The notes beneath the pieces were generated by a model that was not told the origin of the DNA, ran no database searches, and was given only the letters and a program-made list of their open reading frames with translations. The position numbers and the translations under genes are program-made. This document shows positions 50,981 through 62,179 of a DNA stretch of 64,000 nucleotides, one piece after another; the stretch's first letter is position 1; the number at the start of each line of letters is the position of its first letter. This DNA comes from Theocolax elegans (Eukaryota > Arthropoda > Insecta > Hymenoptera > Cerocephalidae): the NCBI GenBank assembly GCA_026168455.1, contig CM047426.1, positions 36,786,919-36,850,918 of the forward strand, in the 5' to 3' direction.

Positions 50981-53900
50981 TTTTTAATTATTTTAACGTC
51001 GCTCTTTTTATGCTCCCAAACCGGTGCTAATCAGCGACGGAGGTCATACGATGTCTTGGTGAAGAAAGCACTTGTTGAAAATACATTCGCCAGTGGTGCT
51101 TGTATCAATCGGCCGAGGCCGGGAATCGAACCTGGGACCTCCAGGTTACGAGCCCGACGCCCTACCGACCGAGCCATCGCAGGCCTCATATAGTATATAT
51201 TATTATATATTTATATATGTATATGTTATGTAGTTCTATAGATAAAGTATACATTTACTCACGGATTTCATCGTCAACAGCGCACTCAAGGTGTGGATTA
51301 CCAAAGAATCCAGAGGGACAAGAGCACACCGGTTTGTGGTTGATCGTTCGACAGACCGCGTTTACGCCGCAAGCTCCAATGCAGGGATCGCGACATTTCT
51401 GTGAGAAACAGGCCTTGTCGCGACTACAATCGGAATTTACGACACACTCTGGATAAATGCAAATCGCCACTCCGTTGCGCACTTTGCAAGCGCCGTTGCT
51501 CGAACATGGACTAGGATTGCACGGGTCTGGTTCTACCATTTTTTAAATTATCACGTAAATTATGCAGTCAGGTATCAACATTATTATTATTATTTAAAGT
51601 TTAAACTTTGTTTAACTGAATTTCTAGTGAAATAAGTATGATCGATTAAAACATTGAATGATGAAAAAAGAACAATTTATAGATATAAATGAAAAGTTAG
51701 ACGTAACTATTATCACAGGGAAAATTATTAAAAAAATATAATTTTACTGTATCAAAAATTGTTTAGAAACATTGTTAAAATAAAATACGTATTAATGCAT
51801 AGAATATGTATAAATAGACAAACCTTGTTTGATATAGCATTCGACGAATGGATTGCCAACAAGAGGTGTGGGGCAGCTACAAAGTGGACTGTGATTGATG
51901 GCACGGCAAAGTGCTTTGGCTCCACAGACATTTTCGAGGCATGGATTTTTACACCTATAATTAACGCATGTCTCATCTGCTGGGCAATCCGAGCTAAGGA
52001 TGCACTGAGGATGACATCCGGCAACGTCAGCTGGATCACCGAGTAATCCTGGTAGACAGCGACAAATCGCTTGTCCATTTACGTTCTCACAAGTAGTTTG
52101 AGGTCCACAAATGTTAGGGAAGCATGGCCCTTGTGCTGGTCTTGGTTCTAATGACACATCGGTTATTCACGCGGTTAATTATTTTTTTTCAATACTGCAC
52201 ATTGGGATTGATCATATTAAGCGGTCCAAATATTCAACATTTTAATGCCAATATGTTTGAAATTATTTTTTTAACTATCTATTCATAAATTCATAAATTC
52301 ATAAATTCATAAATTTATAAATTATTATTTAAAAGTTAAACCTATCAAAATATTTTTATAGATAATATTTGTGTAAAAGGATGGTAATACTTGTACCATG
52401 CATATTTTGAATTTCAATAAAAAAAAACAAAAAATATACGTTAATATACGTGAGAAAGTTCCAGATTTGATTAAAACTCAATTAATTTAGGATAATTATC
52501 AATGATACAATAGCTGTATACGAATAGAATAAATCGATGTACAGAAATGGTTTTTCGATCTTGTCAAAGTTATTATATAGGGCTTGTTTTACGAATGCGA
52601 GTTATTACCTTCGAGAGGTGGCGGTCTACATAGTCTGAAAGGATCGCCCGTAGCTGGATACGGGCAGGAACAAACCGGCACGTGACTCGATACTGTACAT
52701 ACAGCACCTATACCACATGTGCCCAAGCACGGATCTTGACATTTATGCCTTAGACAAGCTTGGAAGTTCGGGCAGTCGGTATTGGCGAGACATTCCGGTC
52801 GACAACCCACGTATGGATCACCACGATGATCAGGTAAACATTCGCAAATTGCAGAATCTCCTCGTTCACGACAGTAGGTGTTGACGCCGCAAGGTGACGG
52901 ACTGCATGGCCTTTCAGGTAACGCTGCCGGTTCTGTAACGTTTAAATTTTTAACTTTTTTGTTTTGGTAGATTGAATTGGTTAGTCCGTGTCAAGTAAAG
53001 GAAGTTTTTTGTCCTTTTCGATATCAACACCATAACAACTTTATGTTATAACACTTTAGTCTTTTTTATGCAGATATATATTTATGCACTTTCAGTTGAT
53101 TAACATTAAAGTGTTGTTTAAAGAACTTCCTTACAAAACGGTTTCACCTTAAAAATCTACAGACATCTATTTGATGCTTAAAAAATCAGATTCAACTATT
53201 TCTAAAATGATTTTGTATAATTTGCAAATAGAAATGTATGTAGATATTTTCAGGTTCACGCAGTTGGTGATTAATAAAAAAAAAAGAAAACAAAAAAATT
53301 GTAACGAACACTAAGTAAAGGTAGGTTTAGAAAATCTTTCCGACTGCGTGAAAAAACGTCTTGTGTATTACAACAATTTTTTTGCGTAGAGAAGCAGCTT
53401 TTATAGTATTTACAAGCAACATAAAATTCAGCATGCAAAGATATTTTTATAAAGAAATTTACATAATATACAAAAGTTCGACGAACTTTATACTATAAAT
53501 AGTATACATTATACAAAAATATATGGATGTAAAAATATAATATTGTAACATGCATATATTCTAGTCTAATAAAAGAGATGGAATTTCAAGATAAGAGAAC
53601 ATGCGTTTCTGTACAATAAAAAAGATTAAAATATACATGTGCGCGCGAATCATAAAATAATCACATATAAATATATATATATATATATTATACATGAGAT
53701 ATCATAATAATATTAGGCTGAAACAGTAAAAAATGGGTGTTGGTATAAAGGTATTATTTTATTTTATTCATATAACATATCGATATAGAAATATAAATGC
53801 TTATAATAAATGAATATGATATAATTAATATAATTATCTCAAGGATATGTTGATTCATCTCGAATAAATCTTCATTTTGATGGAACAAGATTTATTCAAA

Positions 53901-56900
53901 GAGAACTGCGTTTGCATATATGCTTATTTTTTGTAAGGAGTGCGTCTATAGTCGATGCACGATGGTTGATATATATTTGGGAATTGATAATTAGAATTTG
54001 CAGTGAAAGTATGGTTAGTGTAGTACAAAAATTAAACGAAATATCAAAATGCAATATAAAACAAATTTGCAACTGATACGTGAAAAAAAATGTTTGATAT
54101 TAAAAATTACTGCAAAATCTTTAGGGAGTGAGGGGCAAAGTGCTGAAATAAGAAAAATTAGTTATTAAATGATACCATAAGTATATAGTAATTTTTCTTA
54201 TTTTGACTGTTTGTCCCTCCTTTGCTAAAGAGTATGTAGCAATTCATTCAAAGATTTTTTCTTCGTGTACACGAGACGTCAAGGACCCTTACTGAAATTT
54301 CCTTTATGCATTTCGGTACAACATTTGTGCCAGTGTAAAATGCGTCACAAACGTTTCTAAAGAAAAAGTCAGTTTAAAACCAAACATTTTGGTTACACGA
54401 CATCTCCAGCAAATTTGTAAATTGCACAATATTTTTCAAAGTTTCACTTAAAATTCTTAAATAAATTGTTGAAGCTTCACTGCTCACAAGATAAATAAAC
54501 GCATAATTAAATGAGATATTGAAACTATAAAAAAGTGCTTACGCTTAATCGGATCACAAGAGACGTAAGGGTTGCCTTGGAATCCCTCGGGACATTTACA
54601 ATTGGCACGATGTAGGAGGGGCTGACAAATAGCTCGTACACCACATTGACCAGGACAAGGATCGCGACACCTCAACTGCGAACAGGCGAGCTCGCTAGGG
54701 CAGTCGCTATTGACGAAGCATTCGGGACGGCAATCTTGGTTTCCGGTGCCTAAGTAATCAGGTAGACAAGAACACAAGGCTTGCGAACCATCCGGGGTGA
54801 CTGTACAACGGCTGTTGGCTCCGCAAGGCGAGGGTTCACATGGATTCGAGGGTCTTGGTACGTCTTGCATTTCTGTAGGGGAGTCGATAAATAGGTACGA
54901 GGCTTACACATTATTTCTTTAAGATAACGATTGATTTTGAATTTACAGTCGCCATTAATTAAAACTCACGTGGACAATCAGCTACATACCCAACTGAACT
55001 ATCCATTTGATTTTAGCCAGTCGTAGGATCAAGAACGATTGTATAAAAAATTTGTGGGAATGGCGATGTTCAGTTAGACGTACAAATAGATTAGGATTAT
55101 ATTTCACTTGAATCTAGGTATCAATAAACTTATTTGGTTTAACAGTTATTCTACGTCTTGTCTTTACCTAGTTGACGAAACTTTAGACATTCGGTAGTTT
55201 ACCTGAAACCGTACTTTGTATATACTTCCAAAGGTACAACTGATATATTATCATAGACTGCTGTTATCGTAGCTGTATAGATGAGTGAGCAATCAATGTT
55301 AATATTATATATTTATATATACCTATTTCAAAACCATAATTGTATCTAGATAATTTGAAAGCTGCACGTCTACCTGAACATTATTCCTCGTAATCTGAGA
55401 ATATTTGTATCGGTCTAGTTTACTTACTGATGGGGAAGCAGCCTAAGAAAGGATCACCGGTGTATCTAGGCGGACAGCTGCAAATAGGGTTGTGATTTCG
55501 TACGACGCACATTGCATTCGGGGCGCACGAGTTGACGCAAGGATCGGCGCATCGTTGGTTTACACAGGCACGCGTCTGTTCGCAATCCGAGCTAGCTAGA
55601 CACTCGGGTCGACAAGTTGGTGGGACACCTTGGTATCCAGGGGAACAGGAACACGAGGCCTGATTGCCGAATTCACGGCAAACACTGTACGGGCCACAGG
55701 GTGACGGAGTGCATGGTTTTCGATCGATCGTATCTAACGAATCAGGTCAATCATTTGTCTTTACTTATCATGCGTTTACATTAAGGAATCTTATGGGGTT
55801 TGGTATAGAGGATCTTGGTATTCTTGGTACTTGGTATTCATGGATTGAAGGAGCAAATATACACATAAACTTAACGCTAAAACAGTTACATGTTGATTCT
55901 GGGCAGAAAGGTACACATTGCCTAATAGGTGAGAAAAAAATAGACCCTTCCGGAAAATAAGTAATCCTATACTATTATCATGCATAATAGGATTTCATAT
56001 CACAGTTGCATACTTGTCATATCAAAAACAATTTTATCCATCAATTCAACATTTCATGGTTGACAGTTAAAAGCAAGTTTAAAAGGTAATTTATAGTTGA
56101 ATAAATATAAGATTTATTCATTGTTTTCAAAAATAGTATAAAGATATTTTTTTCGCTGAATTGAAATGTTTGCGAAACAATTTAAATATTAATGAATTTA
56201 TTCTACGTATTATTTTAGAAAGAATATCAATATTTATTTATGCTTTCTAGCTTTTGAAAAAAAAATATTTTTGGAAAATAGAAAAATTAGTCGAATTTTC
56301 GTGCAATCAAAATCTATCCAGAATCTAGTTTTATTTAAACTTGAATTTGAAATGAACTTACTGTTGATAGGGTTACACGCGGTAAACGCATCGCCCTCAA
56401 AACCTGTTATGCAACTACAAGTAGGAATGCGATTTATAACTGTGCATTCAGCGTATCGACCGCAAACTCCTGGACAAGGGTCAACGCATTTGTAATTGAT
56501 GCAAGCTTTGTTAGGAACGCAATCCGAATTTTGAACGCATTCGGGTCTGCAACCTTGGTAAGGATCGCCGAAATATTCGGAAATGCATGTGCAAATTCCA
56601 TTATTACATCGAGCATTTGGTCCACAGGGTGATGGATTACATTTGTCGGGATTTGGTTTCGCTAAAAAATAAATTGGATCGTGATAGATTGAAATACCTT
56701 CTCAGAATTAATATTTATCTTTAAAATCCCAATCGGTATATTAAAGGTGTTGAAAGAACTTACGCATAGGTGGTATCAAATAGCAATTAGTGAAAGGATC
56801 GCCGGTGTAACCATCCAAACAAGTACATATGGGGTTGTGATTAACAATGTGACAGTTGGCGTTGAAGCCGCAAGATCCAGGACAAGGGTCTTTACATTTT

Positions 56901-59900
56901 TCTCGGATACAAGCTTTATTTCCAGGACATTCTGAATTGATACGACACTCTGGACGACAATTAGGAGGTGATCCTATATAATTTTGGGAGCATGAACAGG
57001 AAGGATATCCACCCATATCTTGACATATCGAAAATGGTCCACATGGAGATGGTACACATGGATTTATTATTTCTGGAGAAGCTAAAATAAGGAATCAAAC
57101 AAATTAAAAATAATACTCACGCAATCGTTCGTAATTAATAGTAAACCAAATTTCATATCAGTATTTTGATATTCATAATATTTCTTGGTTTGATTCTTGG
57201 TTTAATGGTGACAAATGAGAAGATCACTTACAAGTTACAGCGAAGCATCGTACGAATGGATCACCAGTTTGATTGGGGGGACATGTGCAGAATGGACTGT
57301 GATTTATGGTCTCGCAGCGAGCTTCGATTCCACAAATACCAGGACATGGATCTACGCATTTTTTATTTGTACAAGCGCGATTAGAGGGGCATTCTGAGCT
57401 AACAACACATTCGGGTCTGCACCCATTCGGTCCTTCCTTATTAGGTGGTAAACATGTGCAAATCGGGTTTCCATTGACATTGCGGCACTGACCGTTCGGA
57501 CCGCATGGTGAAGGTTCACATGGATTTGGTTCTATTGGTGCTGTAGGGAAATTGAATAAATTATTTATTGAGATATCATAAGATTATTATTTCTGTATGT
57601 TAACTTTCTTTTGCTGTTTATGAGTGAGTCAAAATCAATCAAAAATTCATACTACCCACATTTACATATTTTGGACTTTTAATTATAATAAAAAATACTT
57701 CAATTTTCGACAAAGTATTGTATAAATGAATTTGTGATTTTTGACACCTGAATTCTCGTACAATAATTTAACAGTGTATTCTTCTTACTTATAGACTGAA
57801 CGAAACTGCAGTAGCGGAATGGATCACCAGAATAGCCAGACATACAACTGCAAATCGGTAAGTGATTTACGACTTGACAAACTGCATTAGTACCGCAGCT
57901 GCCAGGACAAGGATCTAGACATTTCATGCGATTGCAGGCCAAGCTCAATGAGCAATCAGAGTCAACTGTACACTCGGGTCGACAAGTTGGTGGGACACCT
58001 TGGTATCCAGGGGAACAGGAACACGAGGCCTGATTGCCGAATTCACGGCAAACACTGTACGGGCCACAGGGTGACGGAGTGCATGGTTTTCGATCGATCG
58101 TATCTAACGAATCAGGTCAATCATTTGTCTTTACTTATCATGCGTTTACATTAAGGAATCTTATGGGGTTTGGTATAGAGGATCTTGGTATTCTTGGTAC
58201 TTGGTATTCATGGATTGAAGGAGCAAATATACACATAAACTTAACGCTAAAACAGTTACATGTTGATTCTGGGCAGAAAGGTACACATTGCCTAATAGGT
58301 GAGAAAAAAATAGACCCTTCCGGAAAATAAGTAATCCTATACTATTATCATGCATAATAGGATTTCATATCACAGTTGCATACTTGTCATATCAAAAACA
58401 ATTTTATCCATCAATTCAACATTTCATGGTTGACAGTTAAAAGCAAGTTTAAAAGGTAATTTATAGTTGAATAATATAAGATTTATTCATTGTTTTCAAA
58501 AATAGTATAAAGATATTTTTTTCGCTGAATTGAAATGTTTGCGAAACAATTTAAATATTAATGAATTTATTCTACGTATTATTTTAGAAAGAATATCAAT
58601 ATTTATTTATGCTTTCTAGCTTTTGAAAAAAAATATTTTTGGAAAATAGAAAAATTAGTCGAATTTTCGTGCAATCAAAATCTATCCAGAATCTAGTTTT
58701 ATTTAAACTTGAATTTGAAATGAACTTACTGTTGATAGGGTTACACGCGGTAAACGCATCGCCCTCAAAACCTGTTATGCAACTACAAGTAGGAATGCGA
58801 TTTATAACTGTGCATTCAGCGTATCGACCGCAAACTCCTGGACAAGGGTCAACGCATTTGTAATTGATGCAAGCTTTGTTAGGAACGCAATCCGAATTTT
58901 GAACGCATTCGGGTCTGCAACCTTGGTAAGGATCGCCGAAATATTCGGAAATGCATGTGCAAATTCCATTATTACATCGAGCATTTGGTCCACAGGGTGA
59001 TGGATTACATTTGTCGGGATTTGGTTTCGCTAAAAAATAAATTGGATCGTGATAGATTGAAATACCTTCTCAGAATTAATATTTATCTTTAAAATCCCAA
59101 TCGGTATATTAAAGGTGTTGAAAGAACTTACGCATAGGTGGTATCAAATAGCAATTAGTGAAAGGATCGCCGGTGTAACCATCCAAACAAGTACATATGG
59201 GGTTGTGATTAACAATGTGACAGTTGGCGTTGAAGCCGCAAGATCCAGGACAAGGGTCTTTACATTTTTCTCGGATACAAGCTTTATTTCCAGGACATTC
59301 TGAATTGATACGACACTCTGGACGACAATTAGGAGGTGATCCTATATAATTTTGGGAGCATGAACAGGAAGGATATCCACCCATATCTTGACATATCGAA
59401 AATGGTCCACATGGAGATGGTACACATGGATTTATTATTTCTGGAGAAGCTAAAATAAGGAATCAAACAAATTAAAAATAATACTCACGCAATCGTTCGT
59501 AATTAATAGTAAACCAAATTTCATATCAGTATTTTGATATTCATAATATTTCTTGGTTTGATTCTTGGTTTAATGGTGACAAATGAGAAGATCACTTACA
59601 AGTTACAGCGAAGCATCGTACGAATGGATCACCAGTTTGATTGGGGGGACATGTGCAGAATGGACTGTGATTTATGGTCTCGCAGCGAGCTTCGATTCCA
59701 CAAATACCAGGACATGGATCTACGCATTTTTTATTTGTACAAGCGCGATTAGAGGGGCATTCTGAGCTAACAACACATTCGGGTCTGCACCCATTCGGTC
59801 CTTCCTTATTAGGTGGTAAACATGTGCAAATCGGGTTTCCATTGACATTGCGGCACTGACCGTTCGGACCGCATGGTGAAGGTTCACATGGATTTGGTTC

Positions 59901-62141
59901 TATTGGTGCTGTAGGGAAATTGAATAAATTATTTATTGAGATATCATAAGATTATTATTTCTGTATGTTAACTTTCTTTTGCTGTTTATGAGTGAGTCAA
60001 AATCAATCAAAAATTCATACTACCCACATTTACATATTTTGGACTTTTAATTATAATAAAAATACTTCAATTTTCGACAAAGTATTGTATAAATGAATTT
60101 GTGATTTTTGACACCTGAATTCTCGTACAATAATTTAACAGTGTATTCTTCTTACTTATAGACTGAACGAAACTGCAGTAGCGGAATGGATCACCAGAAT
60201 AGCCAGACATACAACTGCAAATCGGTAAGTGATTTACGACTTGACAAACTGCATTAGTACCGCAGCTGCCAGGACAAGGATCTAGACATTTCATGCGATT
60301 GCAGGCCAAGCTCAATGAGCAATCAGAGTCAACTGTACATTCGGGTCGACAACCTTCGTAGGGGTTTCCGTAATAATTTGGGAAGCACGTGCAAGTGGCC
60401 GTTTTATAGGATTCACGACATACTGCGTTGGGACCACAACTGGTTGGGAGGCACACTTGATCGTCTGCTGGTTTTGGGGTTACTGAAATTTGTTGTAAGT
60501 AATGTAAATTAGTGTTTGTGAGTATAATAAATTATATAATTTTGATTCTTGGTTAAGCTATCGTGTATTTCACGATAACAGAGTAACACTTTGTAAAACA
60601 ATGTAATAAAATATCAACCTATAATTGTAACTGAGTTATTCCAGAATCGTAAATAATTAATACTAGGATTCTTACTTATTTCCTGAGTACACTGTATGAA
60701 GGGGTCACCCGTAAAACCATTGGCACATGAGCAACTCGGCGTATGACCGATAACTCTACATTCAGCATTCACGCCACATGAGCCAGGACAGGGATCTTTA
60801 CACTTATAATTAATACAAGCTAATTGACTAGGACATTCACTATTGCTGGCGCATTGAGGTCTACAATTTGGCGGAGAGCCGATAAATTCCGGTAAACAAG
60901 AACACGATGCCAGATCGTTTACCACCTGGCATTGAGCTCTCGGACCGCAGGGAGATGGCTCACAAGGATTGACTCGAGGAGGTGGTGTCGGAGCTAAAAC
61001 AAATAAATCCAATCATGTTCCCGATGGTCATTTTTGATTAATTCAAATATTTCTGGAATATGTCTTAAATAAGCCAGAACGAATGAATTTTGTGGTTGAA
61101 ATTAATAATTCTTACGTAGTGGTGTGCATCTAATGAATGGGTCTCCAGTGTTCCGGGGTGGGCAAGTGCAGAATGGGGAGTGATTGACGACGGTACACAA
61201 GGCTGATAGTCCACACGATCCTGGACATGGGTCTGCGCATTTGAAATTCAGGCAGGCACGATCTTTTGAACAATCGGAGTTAACTACACATTCCGGTCTA
61301 CACGAGGGAGGTATGCCTGTATAACCAGGGACGCATGTGCAAACTGCTTGGCTGTTGATCCGTCGACATTGACTATTAGGTCCGCAGGGCGAGGGATTGC
61401 ATACGTCTACGATTTCGGGATCTAAAAAGGATTGTACAATACAAAATATAATCTACTAGTGTTTACAAAACTATTAGTATTACAATTTGCAACAAATATT
61501 GTAATTTTTTAAATCTAATAAGCTCGATAATCAAAAGGATTATAATTATATATGTATATTCACAAATCAAATATATTTGAAATATATGTATGTAAGTCAA
61601 TTATTGATCAAACGACAGTAAGAAAATTTTGCAAAGGAATGCATATGCACCTCTCATAGTTATGCATTGAGCAAAAGCATTTCCGGTCATTCCCGCTGGA
61701 CAATTGCACATTGGCAGGTGATTTACGACTATGCATTCGGCGTTTGGAGCACATGCACCCACGCATGGGTTTGCACATTTATTTCGAATACAAGCTCGGT
61801 CGCGTGAGCAATCGGGATTTTGTACACATTCTGGTCGACATCCTCCGTAAGGGTCTCCGAAGAATTCCGGTAGACAGGAACAAACTCCATCATCGCATCT
61901 AGCGTTTGCTCCGCAAGGATTTGGTGTGCAATTATCTACCGGCTCGGCTTTAAATAAATTATTTTATTAGCATACGAGTGAAATGGGTACAAAATGTATT
62001 AATATTATCACAGAGCAAGGGCAGAAACATAAGTTTTGGTTAGATTACATTGTTTACCTTGATCGCTATAATAAATTATACAATAAAACATGGTAATATA
62101 TACTATTATCAGAATATTATAGAATATTCTTTCATTGTTAA

Positions 62142-62179
<38 letters not shown>

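Larger units (their letters stand above)
49122..52320. repeat. Second (intact) copy of the 3.2-kb duplicated dumpy block
   Basis: It starts with the same 'gtgtaggtcatttttaaaat' string as 44926 and ends in an AATTCATAAATTCATA-type short tandem repeat (about 52280-52320), also present at the end of the first copy. All seven exons are open and phase-consistent. Confidence 0.92.

Noticed and set aside
55664..55960. 98-codon plus-strand frame, repeated at 58034-58330
   Set aside because: It starts antisense to a dumpy exon and runs into its intron; it is repeated only because the 2.37-kb block is duplicated.
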